From assembly GCA_963663675.1 (NCBI GenBank), contig OY760498.1:2232001-2296000 (forward strand): a DNA stretch of 64,000 nt, in the 5' to 3' direction. This document shows, one piece after another, positions 10,151 through 18,468 of the stretch. The position numbers were made by a program, and so were the translations under genes. Under the pieces are notes generated by a model that had not been told where the DNA came from, made no database searches, and saw nothing but the letters and a program-made list of their open reading frames with translations. How positions within the stretch are numbered: position 1 is the first letter of the stretch; every line of letters starts with the position of its first letter. The DNA is from CAINVV01 sp963663675 (GTDB taxonomy: Bacteria; Bacteroidota; Bacteroidia; Bacteroidales; Prolixibacteraceae).

Positions 10151-10387
10151 TTAATTGTTCTTCTGAATAAATTCATTGATCAAAGACTCAGCTTTTTTAA
10201 AGTCTGATCGTTGTATATACAGATCTACTGAGGTGGGTGTTCCACCCATAAATCCGACTGAAATACCTGACACATAGTCATTCTGAATGATGGATCCGAC
10301 TCCGATCTCTTCTAATTCTTCCTTCAAAAAAATTACGGCAACCTCACTGCCTGTAAATACCCTGATCAATTCACCGCCTTTGTCCAT
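10151..10387 (-). CDS. DUF2007-family small protein inside the nuo operon
   Basis: The 78-residue cytoplasmic protein matches the DUF2007 pattern: LIRVFTGSEVAVIFLKEELEEIGV at the start, then a glycine-rich VGFMGG and the SVDLYIQRSDFKKAESLI ending. The family is annotated as putative signal transducing and its fold resembles PII/ACT-like ligand-binding domains; no function is established. It lies 25 bases after nuoJ and 16 bases before nuoK on the same strand, so it must be cotranscribed with complex I. That suggests, but does not prove, a role in the assembly or regulation of the complex. Confidence 0.75.
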   Translation of the reverse strand: MDKGGELIRVFTGSEVAVIFLKEELEEIGVGSIIQNDYVSGISVGFMGGTPTSVDLYIQRSDFKKAESLINEFIQKNN

Positions 10388-10412
10388 TTGTTTATAATTA
10401 GACTTATTATAA

Positions 10413-10916
10413 TTAATATATATCTTTCTTTCCGAGCATCACTGCTCCGACCATAGCGGCCAGGAACAGGATGGAAGAGAGTTCGAAAGGCAGATAATAC
10501 TCTTCAAACAAAACCTTTCCAAGGTTTTTGACCAGACCGATCTGGTTCAGGGAAGGATCAGCCACCAATTTCAGGTCGTAGGTTTTAAATACTGCTATGA
10601 GCACCATCAGCAACAATCCTCCTGCAATGGCAGAAGCGATCTTAGCCAGCCTTGATTTGGGAAATTCTCCCTGGATATTCAGATTCAGCAACATCACGGT
10701 ATAAATAAACAATACCATGATGGCACCCGCGTAGACAATGATATGAACTACTGCCAGGAATTGAGCATTCAGCAGAATATAGTGGCCACCAATGGCAAAA
10801 AATGCCAGAGTAAGGTACAATACACTGTGCATGGGCTTTTTTGATATAAGTACCTTTAAGGCAGCGTAAATTGCAATAAAAGATAGAATAAAAAACAGAT
10901 ACCTCGAAAATGTCAT
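10413..10916 (-). CDS. nuoJ: NADH-quinone oxidoreductase subunit J
   Basis: The 167-residue membrane subunit has about five transmembrane helices. It is identified by the HSVLYLTLAFFAIGGHYILLNAQFLAVVHIIVYAGAIMVLFIYTVMLL region (residues about 31-78), whose Gly-rich helix 3 undergoes the pi-bulge transition in complex I. The C-terminal LAAMVGAVMLGKKD is also typical. It lies 47 bases after nuoI. Confidence 0.95.
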   Translation of the reverse strand: MTFSRYLFFILSFIAIYAALKVLISKKPMHSVLYLTLAFFAIGGHYILLNAQFLAVVHIIVYAGAIMVLFIYTVMLLNLNIQGEFPKSRLAKIASAIAGGLLLMVLIAVFKTYDLKLVADPSLNQIGLVKNLGKVLFEEYYLPFELSSILFLAAMVGAVMLGKKDIY

Positions 10917-10963
10917 GTTATTTATGTATTGTATTTGAGGTTATTGTCATAAAATTTCTTGTA

Positions 10964-11551
10964 CTAAATATTGTGCGATTGATTTTTATCCTTTTTAAAC
11001 CTGAGAACTTCTGGTGTCTGCCGGAGACTGATGTCGACTCTTTTATCGACAGGTTCCACCAATACATCTTTCCCATAAATAAAATCACCCCGATGCAAAT
11101 CTGAAGGAACGATCTCATTGGTCAGGAAGATGGCCTCTTTCGGGCAAGCTTCTTCGCATAATCCGCAGAAAATGCAGCGAAGCATGTTTATTTCATAAAT
11201 TGAGGCATACTTCTCTTCACGGTAGAGGTTCGCTTCTTCCGGTTTTCGCTCTGCTGCAATCATCGTGATGGCCTCAGCCGGACACGCAAGCGCGCACAAG
11301 CCACAGGCTGTACAGCGTTCCCTCCCATCATCATCTCTTTTTAACACATGTTTGCCCCGGTAAATCTCAGCGATAGGCCTTTTGACCTCAGGATACTGGA
11401 TTGTGGCACTTTTCTTAAAAAAATGGCTCATTGTGATGCCGAATCCCCCTAAAATAGCCGGCAGGTAAATCCGTTCAGCAAAAGTCATTTTCTTGTTGGA
11501 AACGACTTTACTGCGACCGGACAATGAACCTGTTTGATGAATGACTGACAT
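10964..11551 (-). CDS. nuoI: NADH-quinone oxidoreductase subunit I (ferredoxin-like)
   Basis: The 195-residue peripheral subunit carries two 4Fe-4S clusters (N6a, N6b) that pass electrons from NuoG toward NuoB. The two ferredoxin motifs are intact: C80, C83, C86 followed by C90-Pro, and C126, C129, C132 followed by C136-Pro. An amphipathic N-terminus (about residues 25-50) would lie on the membrane. The start is 2 bases after the nuoH stop. Confidence 0.96.
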   Translation of the reverse strand: MSVIHQTGSLSGRSKVVSNKKMTFAERIYLPAILGGFGITMSHFFKKSATIQYPEVKRPIAEIYRGKHVLKRDDDGRERCTACGLCALACPAEAITMIAAERKPEEANLYREEKYASIYEINMLRCIFCGLCEEACPKEAIFLTNEIVPSDLHRGDFIYGKDVLVEPVDKRVDISLRQTPEVLRFKKDKNQSHNI

Positions 11552-11553
11552 AT

Positions 11554-12585
11554 TTACATGTGATTTTTTATCATGATAACAAACCCGGTTATCAGAATAT
11601 TAACAATAGCCAATGGCAACAGGGATTTCCATCCCAGGCGCATAAGCTGATCATAGCGGAATCGCGGTAATGTCCAGCGAACCCACATGAAGAAAAATAC
11701 AAAGAATGCAATCTTAGCGAAAAGAACTATTGATCCAATGATTGTCAATGCGTTATGCGAAAGATTCAGATCGTCCATGAATGGAAAATTATAACCTCCG
11801 AAAAACAGGGTCACGATCATCGCAGATGAAATGAACATATTTATGTATTCGGCGAAAAGATAAAAACCCAGCTTCATACTACTGTATTCGGTGTGATAAC
11901 CGCCAATTAATTCGGTTTCGCACTCCGGAAGATCAAATGGAGACCGGTTACATTCGGCGAATGCACAAATCAGGAAAATCAGGAAGCCCAACGGCTGGTA
12001 CAAGACGTTCCATGCCATGCCATGCTGTTGTTCTACAATCGTTCTAAGGCTCAATGTGCCACTCATCATCACAATGGTAATGATAGACATGCTCATTGCC
12101 AGCTCATAGCTGATCATCTGGGATGCGGCCCTCACAGCGCCAATAAGAGCATATTTGTTGTTGGAAGCCCAGCCACCGATCATGATTCCATAGACACCCA
12201 TAGACAGGATCGCGAAAACATAAAGAACTCCCACATTGACATCTGCCACCTGCAGGCTGTATTCAGTACCACCTATTATGAAGCTGTTTCCCCAGGGAAT
12301 CACGGCACTTGTAAGCAGCGCTATCATCATGGTGAGCATGGGTCCCAGAAGGTACAGGAATTTATCAGCATTAGCGGGCATAAACTCCTCTTTGTAAAAG
12401 AGTTTAAGTCCGTCGGCCAATGGTTGCAGCAGCCCAAAAGTACCCGCCCTGTTCGGACCGAGGCGATCCTGGAAAAAGCCGGCTACTTTCCTTTCGAGCA
12501 ATGTTGAATACATCGCCACAACCAGGCTTATCAGCAGAATGACCGCAGCCAGTACCAATTTATAAAGGATGTAATTGCCATCCAT
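11554..12585 (-). CDS. nuoH: NADH-quinone oxidoreductase subunit H
   Basis: The 343-residue subunit links the membrane and peripheral arms and lines the quinone channel. Signatures are ERKVAGFFQDRLGPNRAG (residues about 30-47), LADGLKLFYKEEF, and the cytoplasmic loop CNRSPFDLPECETELIGGYHTEYS rich in conserved acidic residues. About eight transmembrane helices are present. It begins 2 bases after the nuoG stop, so the nuoG-H-I block is tightly coupled. Confidence 0.96.
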   Translation of the reverse strand: MDGNYILYKLVLAAVILLISLVVAMYSTLLERKVAGFFQDRLGPNRAGTFGLLQPLADGLKLFYKEEFMPANADKFLYLLGPMLTMMIALLTSAVIPWGNSFIIGGTEYSLQVADVNVGVLYVFAILSMGVYGIMIGGWASNNKYALIGAVRAASQMISYELAMSMSIITIVMMSGTLSLRTIVEQQHGMAWNVLYQPLGFLIFLICAFAECNRSPFDLPECETELIGGYHTEYSSMKLGFYLFAEYINMFISSAMIVTLFFGGYNFPFMDDLNLSHNALTIIGSIVLFAKIAFFVFFFMWVRWTLPRFRYDQLMRLGWKSLLPLAIVNILITGFVIMIKNHM

Positions 12586-12587
12586 AA

Positions 12588-13592
12588 TTACATTTGTATT
12601 TCGTTAGTATTACCTTTCTCAATCTCTTCCAGGCTTACAGTCCTGTTTTCCAGCGGAACGATTACAGACGGCTTTTTCGCCGCCAGGTAATGATTCTGAC
12701 TGATGACAGATGCCCGTTTAATGTTCCTTGGAGATTCGATGGTCCAGTCTGAAAGTTCCTTTTTATCGAACCTGCATTCATTGCATATAAACTCCTCTAC
12801 TTCGCCGAACTGATCTTTTCGACCTGTAACCCGGTAAACGTCATTTCCTCTCATCCAGGCAGTTACTTTCCCTGAACATTTGGTACAGGAACGGCTGGCA
12901 TTCATCGGGTTCAGAAACCATACGCGGTTTTTGAAGCGGAAAGTCTTGTCTGTCAAAGCTCCAACCGGGCATACATCAATCATATTGCCGGAAAACTCAT
13001 TGTCGATATCTTTTTTGATGTAGGTGGAAATTTCTGATGCATCGCCCCTGTACAAAATACCATGAGATCTCTTATCAGTCAGCTGATCAGCAGTATACAC
13101 GCACCTGTAACATAGTATACAGCGATTCATGTGTAGCTGGATTTTGTCACCGATATCAATCACTTCAAATGTTCTTTTAGACTCCTCGAACCTGGATTCC
13201 TCCCGGCCATTGTCATAACTCAGGTTCTGAAGATCGCACTCCCCGGCCTGATCGCATACGGGGCAATCCAGGGGATGATTGATCAACAAAAATTCAACAA
13301 TTGCTTTCCTGGTTTCCAGTACTTCAGGGGAGGTGATATTCTGAACCACCATGCCATCGGCAACAGGAGTCCTGCAGGAAGCAACCAGTTTGGGCATTGG
13401 CCTTGGGTCCCTGGCAGATCCCTGGGCTACTTTCACCAGGCAGGTCCGGCATTTGCCCCCGGAATCCTTGAGTTTGGAGTAATAGCACATCGCAGGAGGA
13501 ACAACCGCTCCGCCAATCAACCGGGCTGCCTGAAGGATCGTAGTCCCCTCCTCTACTTCAATTGTTTGATTATCAATTGTTACCGTTAACAT
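12588..13592 (-). CDS. nuoG: NADH-quinone oxidoreductase subunit G, short form
   Basis: The 334-residue protein carries the Fe-S relay of the peripheral arm. Ligand sets visible are: 2Fe-2S C36, C48, C51, C73; His/Cys cluster H106, C110, C113, C119; 4Fe-4S C158, C161, C164, C208; and a fourth set C236, C239, C270, C273 that resembles the start of a molybdopterin-oxidoreductase domain. The large C-terminal domain of the 800-900 residue NuoG of E. coli is absent. The frame ends cleanly and nuoH follows after 2 bases, so this is a natural short form, as seen in other Bacteroidota, and not a recent truncation. Confidence 0.92.
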   Translation of the reverse strand: MLTVTIDNQTIEVEEGTTILQAARLIGGAVVPPAMCYYSKLKDSGGKCRTCLVKVAQGSARDPRPMPKLVASCRTPVADGMVVQNITSPEVLETRKAIVEFLLINHPLDCPVCDQAGECDLQNLSYDNGREESRFEESKRTFEVIDIGDKIQLHMNRCILCYRCVYTADQLTDKRSHGILYRGDASEISTYIKKDIDNEFSGNMIDVCPVGALTDKTFRFKNRVWFLNPMNASRSCTKCSGKVTAWMRGNDVYRVTGRKDQFGEVEEFICNECRFDKKELSDWTIESPRNIKRASVISQNHYLAAKKPSVIVPLENRTVSLEEIEKGNTNEIQM

Positions 13593-13705
13593 TCTTTCTG
13601 TTTATATTTTGCAGATAGTTAATTACCAAATGTTACTATCGTAAAACGTGAATCCTGTCATTCAATCTTTTCATGCGTTGGATAACGTTTTTATTACCAT
13701 TTGTA

Positions 13706-15052
13706 TCACAACTTCATACTCATTACTTTCTTGACCGGACCGTGTTGAATATTTTTCACAATTTCCGGGTTTTCGACATGAAACTCAAATTCATGCCTGA
13801 AATGCCTGATAGCGCTGGCGACAGGCCATGCTGCTGCATCACCAAGCGGACAAATGGTATTACCCTCTATCTTGTTAGCAATACTTACAAGCAGATCAAT
13901 GTCTCTTGTCCTCCCCTGACCGTTTTCAATACGGTGAAGGACATTTTCCATCCATCCCGTACCTTCCCGGCAGGGAGAACACTGTCCACAAGACTCGTGA
14001 TGGTAAAAACGGGCCAGGTTCCAGGTATTGCGGACAATACAGGCGTCTTCATCGTAGACAATGAAACCACCCGATCCAAGCGCCGTACCACTTACAAAAC
14101 CACCTTCAGCCAGTGATTCATACGTCATCATCCGGTCTGCACCTGCGGCGGTTTGCAATATCAGATCCTTTGGAAGTATTGGCACCGAAGATCCACCGGC
14201 GATTACCGCCTTCAGCTCTTTCCCGTTTTTTATTCCACCGCAATATTTTTCACTGTAGATGAATTCACGTACACTTAATCCCAATTCAATTTCGTAAACC
14301 CCCGGATTATTTATGTTTCCGCATGCAGATATCAGTTTGGTACCGGTACTTTTACCTGTACCAAATTTTGCATATTCGTTTCCCCCGTGGTTGACAATGA
14401 AACCTATATTGGCAAGTGTTTCAACATTGTTCACTACAGTAGGACATCCATACAACCCGACAACAGCAGGAAAAGGAGGCTTTAAACGCGGATTTCCGCG
14501 TTTGCCTTCCAATGATTCAATCAGGGCGGTTTCTTCGCCGCAAATGTAGGCTCCAGCGCCGGAATGCACATGAATATCGAGATCGAAAGTGCTTCCCTGT
14601 ATTTTTTTTCCAAGAAAGCCGTTCTGATAGGCTTCTTTAATGGCTTCGTTCAGTATTCCAATAATGTACTTGTACTCGCCCCTGACATAGATATATCCGG
14701 TATTTGCTCCCAGCGCATAACAGGAACAAATCATCCCTTCAATCAGCAGATGCGGGATTTTCTCCATTAAATACCGGTCCTTGAATGTGCCAGGTTCGCT
14801 TTCATCGGCATTGCAGACCAAATAGCGCGGATTACCCGATTTTTTGTCAATGAAGCTCCATTTCATCCCGGCAGGGAATCCTGCTCCCCCGCGACCCCTG
14901 ATTCCGGAAAGCTTCACCTCCTCGACAACCTCATCAGGAGTCATTCTTTTCAATGCCTTCTCCACAGACAGGTAACCGCCGGTTGACCGATACACTTCAA
15001 AGGAGCGAATTCCGGGTACGTCTATATTATTTAGAAGAATTTTTCTGTCCAT
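13706..15052 (-). CDS. nuoF: NADH-quinone oxidoreductase subunit F (NADH/FMN binding)
   Basis: This 448-residue subunit oxidises NADH through FMN. It shows the glycine-rich NADH site GRGGAGFPAGMKW (residues about 53-65), the FMN site GAGAYICGEETALIESLEGKR (described in part), and the N3 4Fe-4S ligands C355, C358, C361 and C401. Its first 22 bases overlap the 3' end of nuoE, consistent with coupled translation of the E-F dehydrogenase module. A 113-base gap follows before nuoG. Confidence 0.96.
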   Translation of the reverse strand: MDRKILLNNIDVPGIRSFEVYRSTGGYLSVEKALKRMTPDEVVEEVKLSGIRGRGGAGFPAGMKWSFIDKKSGNPRYLVCNADESEPGTFKDRYLMEKIPHLLIEGMICSCYALGANTGYIYVRGEYKYIIGILNEAIKEAYQNGFLGKKIQGSTFDLDIHVHSGAGAYICGEETALIESLEGKRGNPRLKPPFPAVVGLYGCPTVVNNVETLANIGFIVNHGGNEYAKFGTGKSTGTKLISACGNINNPGVYEIELGLSVREFIYSEKYCGGIKNGKELKAVIAGGSSVPILPKDLILQTAAGADRMMTYESLAEGGFVSGTALGSGGFIVYDEDACIVRNTWNLARFYHHESCGQCSPCREGTGWMENVLHRIENGQGRTRDIDLLVSIANKIEGNTICPLGDAAAWPVASAIRHFRHEFEFHVENPEIVKNIQHGPVKKVMSMKL

Positions 15053-15612
15053 TTTGATTTTTCAGGCTTTTCAACGTTTGCATTCTTTGATAAATCAGCC
15101 AGGATTGTATCAATTTTCTCTTTCGTCAAAAACTCATAAAATTCAGTATTTATTTGCATTACCGGGGCTGAGCCGCATGCTCCCAGGCATTCTACCGCTT
15201 TTAGAGTAAATAGTCCGTCAGGTGTTGTTTCACCTGTTTTAATTTTCAGTTTCTCCTCCAGATAAGACTGAATTCTTTCTCCGCCACAAATGGCACAAGG
15301 CCCAGTCCTGCAAACCTCTATCACATTTTTGCCTACCCTGTCAAGGTAGTACTGTGAATAGAATGTAGCCACTTCATAAACTTCAACAGGCTGTATATTA
15401 AGCAGTGAGGCGACATAATCCATTACATCAACGCTCAGGTAACCTTCAAATTCCTCCTGTGCTATGTGCAGTAAGGGCAGCAAGGCAGATTTCTCCCTTC
15501 CTGCAGGATATCTCGCAATAATCTGCCGCACTTTTGACAGTGTCCTTTCTGAAAAGGCAACAGCGATATTGTTTTTCCCGTGAAGCGGATGATTTATTCT
15601 TTTATCCAACAT
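15031..15612 (-). CDS. nuoE: NADH-quinone oxidoreductase subunit E (2Fe-2S)
   Basis: The 193-residue thioredoxin-fold subunit binds the N1a 2Fe-2S cluster through C101, C106, C142 and C146, in the standard spacing. The preceding helical domain contains LLPLLHIAQEEFEGYLS and VYEVATFYSQYY, both typical. The last 25 or so residues form a Lys-rich tail that runs into the nuoF start. A 69-base AT-rich gap separates it from nuoD. Confidence 0.95.
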   Translation of the reverse strand: MLDKRINHPLHGKNNIAVAFSERTLSKVRQIIARYPAGREKSALLPLLHIAQEEFEGYLSVDVMDYVASLLNIQPVEVYEVATFYSQYYLDRVGKNVIEVCRTGPCAICGGERIQSYLEEKLKIKTGETTPDGLFTLKAVECLGACGSAPVMQINTEFYEFLTKEKIDTILADLSKNANVEKPEKSKWTEKFF

Positions 15613-15681
15613 TTTTAATCCTTAATATTTTTACAACACTCTTATTATCAAGTGACAGAAAATTTTTATTTGCAAATTGTC

Positions 15682-16896
15682 CTATGCATCCAGTTCGCCG
15701 GCAATGACATTCATACTACTCATGGTTAGTATTGCATCAGAAAGAAAGGATCCCTGGATCATTTCAGGAAATGCCTGGTAATAGATGAAGCAAGGACGTC
15801 TGAAATGAAGCCTGTATGGAGTTCTGCCACCATCGCTTACCAGGTAAAACCCAAGTTCTCCGTTGCCACCTTCTACTGAATGATAAACTTCCCCGACCGG
15901 GACATCAACTTCACCCATAACGATTTTAAAATGCCATATAAGAGATTCCATTTTACTGTAAACTTCTTCTTTGTCAGGCAGATAGAACTCCGGCACATCC
16001 ATATGATAACTACCTTCCGGCAAGTTTTCCAAAGCATTCTTTACCAGCTTGATACTTTGCCATATCTCTTCCTGCCTGACACAAAACCTGTCGTAGGTAT
16101 CGCCGTTTGTACCTACCGGGATAGTAAAATCAAAATCATTGTAAGATGAATAGGGATTCATTACACGAACATCATAATCAACTCCTGCAGCCCTTAAACA
16201 AGGACCTGTAAAGCCATAGTTCAATGCACGTTCCGCTGAAATTCCCCCGACGTTGATGGTACGATCCATGAATATCCGGTTGCGGAGCAACAAATTCTCA
16301 AATTGCCTGATTACCTTCGGAAGATTGTCTATAAACTCCTTGATTTTTTTAACTACAGAGGGTGTGAAATCCCGCTCGAAACCACCGATTCGCCCAAGGT
16401 TGGTTGTGAGGCGGGCACCGCATATCTCTTCGTAAATTTCATAAATCTTTTCTCTTTCCTGGAAAAGATAGACAAAGCCTGTGAGCGCCCCGCTGTCAAC
16501 GCCAATGACGCTGTTACAGATTAGATGGTCGGAAATTCTGGCCAATTCCATGACTATTATCCGCATGTAATCGATCCTTTTCGATGTTTCAACACCCAAA
16601 AGCTTCTCGACCGTCAACTGCCATCCAATATTGTTGATTGGCGAAGAGCAATAATTCATTCGGTCTGTCAGGGTTGTAATCTGGTAAAACGAACGTCTTT
16701 CAGCCAGTTTTTCAAACGCTCGGTGGATGTACCCTATTGTCTGTTCCGTTGAAACAATTGTCTCACCATTCATGGTGAGAATATTCTGGAAAATACCATG
16801 CGTAGCCGGATGCGTGGGACCCAGATTCAGTGTACTGAAGTGTTTGTCGTAATCTTCAGGCCTGACTAATAGATGCTCTTTACCTAAATGTTCCAT
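15682..16896 (-). CDS. nuoD: NADH-quinone oxidoreductase subunit D
   Basis: The 404-residue 49-kDa-type subunit forms the quinone site with NuoB. It has LNLGPTHPATHG (residues about 24-35, with the quinone-site His), TIGYIHRAFEKLAE, GRIGGFERDF and the C-terminal SDAILTMSSMNVIAGELDA. It is separate from NuoC, unlike the fused NuoCD of Bacteroides and E. coli. It starts 5 bases after nuoC. Confidence 0.96.
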   Translation of the reverse strand: MEHLGKEHLLVRPEDYDKHFSTLNLGPTHPATHGIFQNILTMNGETIVSTEQTIGYIHRAFEKLAERRSFYQITTLTDRMNYCSSPINNIGWQLTVEKLLGVETSKRIDYMRIIVMELARISDHLICNSVIGVDSGALTGFVYLFQEREKIYEIYEEICGARLTTNLGRIGGFERDFTPSVVKKIKEFIDNLPKVIRQFENLLLRNRIFMDRTINVGGISAERALNYGFTGPCLRAAGVDYDVRVMNPYSSYNDFDFTIPVGTNGDTYDRFCVRQEEIWQSIKLVKNALENLPEGSYHMDVPEFYLPDKEEVYSKMESLIWHFKIVMGEVDVPVGEVYHSVEGGNGELGFYLVSDGGRTPYRLHFRRPCFIYYQAFPEMIQGSFLSDAILTMSSMNVIAGELDA

Positions 16897-16901
16897 AAAA
16901 T

Positions 16902-17390
16902 TTATCTTCCGAAAAAACGATCGTCCTTATCTGTCCTTGTTTGATCTTCAAGCGGATATTCTTTCCTGAGGGGGAAGTAATCGAGGTATTCAACATTTAA
17001 TATTCTGATCAGATTCGGATGATTTACAAATATGATACCGAAAAAATCATATGTTTCACGCTCCATCCAGTTGGCAGCTGAAAAAATTTCAGTGATACTG
17101 CTTATTTCAGGTTCCCCTGTGGAAGTAAAAGTTTTTACCCTGATGCGGGTATTTTCCGGTAGATTGTGAAGGTGATAAACAACTCCAAGTGACAATTCAC
17201 GTTCCGGATAATGTATACCACAAAGGTCTGTAAGAAACTGAAAACCGAGATCGTCCTTCAGAAACAGGATAAAATCAATGATACAATCCTTTTTAATGGT
17301 GACTGTATAAATATCTGAGCTATCATCTACAGATAATATCTTCTCCGGGAATTTCTCCTGCAACCTGTTTTGAATTAATTTTGGCTCCAT
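16902..17390 (-). CDS. nuoC: NADH-quinone oxidoreductase subunit C
   Basis: The 162-residue 30-kDa-type subunit is identified by FLTDLCGIHYPER, the WMERETYDFFGIIFVNHPNLIRIL block and the terminal FPLRKEYPLED motif. It bridges NuoD and NuoI in the peripheral arm. It begins 3 bases after nuoB. Confidence 0.94.
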   Translation of the reverse strand: MEPKLIQNRLQEKFPEKILSVDDSSDIYTVTIKKDCIIDFILFLKDDLGFQFLTDLCGIHYPERELSLGVVYHLHNLPENTRIRVKTFTSTGEPEISSITEIFSAANWMERETYDFFGIIFVNHPNLIRILNVEYLDYFPLRKEYPLEDQTRTDKDDRFFGR

Positions 17391-17393
17391 GGT

Positions 17394-17936
17394 CTACTTA
17401 ATTCCGTATTTTTCCAAAAGTTCGCGGTATTCCGGTGAGTATCTTCTTCTCAGGGACTCGTTACCTACAAGTTCCTGAATTTTCATAAAGCCATCAATGA
17501 TTTGTTCAGGTCTGGGCGGACAGCCCGGCACATAAACATCTACGGGTACCACTTTATCAATGCCCTGAAGGACGCTGTAAGTATCAAAAATACCACCGCT
17601 GGATGCACAGGCACCAACAGCCAGAACCCAGCGAGGTTCGGCCATCTGCTCGTAAACCTGGTTGACAATTGGGCCCATTTTTTTGGCTATGGTTCCCATC
17701 ACCATCAGCAAATCGGCTTGCCTTGGTGAGAAACTTAGTCTCTCTGAGCCAAAACGTGCCAAATCATAATTGGCACCCATAGTGGCCATAAATTCTATTC
17801 CACAACACGAAGTAGCAAAAGGCAACGGCCAGATTGAATTTTTTCTGGCCAGGCCTACCACCCTGTCAAGTGTCGTCGCAAAAAAACCGGGTGCCGAATA
17901 TCCCTCCGGCGGATCAACTTTTATATATTGAGACAT
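17394..17936 (-). CDS. nuoB: NADH-quinone oxidoreductase subunit B
   Basis: The 180-residue subunit holds cluster N2, the last Fe-S centre before quinone. Its ligands are visible as the tandem C44-C45 in ATSCCGIEF, C110 in GACASSGG and C139 in VPGCPPRPE. The length is typical. It lies 21 bases after nuoA. Confidence 0.96.
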   Translation of the reverse strand: MSQYIKVDPPEGYSAPGFFATTLDRVVGLARKNSIWPLPFATSCCGIEFMATMGANYDLARFGSERLSFSPRQADLLMVMGTIAKKMGPIVNQVYEQMAEPRWVLAVGACASSGGIFDTYSVLQGIDKVVPVDVYVPGCPPRPEQIIDGFMKIQELVGNESLRRRYSPEYRELLEKYGIK

Positions 17937-17957
17937 GATAACTGCTTTTTAATTTAA

Positions 17958-18350
17958 TTATTCGTCATTGCTCCATTCCAGGGCACCTTTTTCATAGATG
18001 TAATAAAAGCCAAAGAGAAGCAGTGCAACAAACAGTAACATTGCAAAAAACTCCCTCCATTCCATGGTCAGGAAGTTGATCGCCCAGGGATAAAAAAAGA
18101 TTATCTCCACATCAAAAAGTACGAACAAAATGGCAACCAGAAAATATTTCACCGAAAACGGAAACCTGGCATTGCCTTGTACTTCGATACCACACTCAAA
18201 ATTCTCATCTTTACGCAAAGTCCTGATTCTCTTTCTTTTGCTGGATATAAAATGTGTTGCAAACATCGTAAGTGCGACAAAACCAAAAGCCACCACAGAC
18301 TGAATCAGAATTGGCACATAATCAGCAGGTATATATATATTTTCACTCAT
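17958..18350 (-). CDS. nuoA: NADH-quinone oxidoreductase subunit A
   Basis: The 130-residue membrane protein has three helices and the NuoA loop FECGIEVQGNARFPFSVKYFL (partly quoted), containing the Cys that sits by the quinone tunnel, followed by VLFDVEIIFFYPWA. It is the first gene of the nuo operon. A possible promoter lies upstream at 18380-18409. Confidence 0.95.
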   Translation of the reverse strand: MSENIYIPADYVPILIQSVVAFGFVALTMFATHFISSKRKRIRTLRKDENFECGIEVQGNARFPFSVKYFLVAILFVLFDVEIIFFYPWAINFLTMEWREFFAMLLFVALLLFGFYYIYEKGALEWSNDE

Positions 18351-18379
18351 TAAAATTGTGATTTTTCAATATTTCGGTG

Positions 18380-18409
18380 CAAAGTAAATTAACAAACGAA
18401 CGCCGGCAA
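18380..18409 (-). promoter_or_regulatory. Possible promoter of the nuo operon
   Basis: On the minus strand TTG (18409-18407) is followed after 20 bases by TACTTTG (18386-18380), a -7 box one base shorter than the TAnnTTTG consensus. It lies 30 bases before the nuoA start, in the 118-base gap behind the giant repeat gene. The match is imperfect, so this is tentative. Confidence 0.35.
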
Positions 18410-18468
18410 TTGTTCCACACCATGCTATTCTTCATTTTTTACTACGAAAAGCAAAAAAAATGGTTTAA

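Noticed and set aside
12022..12507. 161-codon frame opposite nuoH
   Set aside because: His-rich shadow of a highly conserved complex I gene.
12588..13592. NuoG as a frameshifted pseudogene
   Set aside because: The frame is intact, all Fe-S ligands are present, and nuoH follows 2 bases after the stop; short NuoG is a natural form in this phylum.
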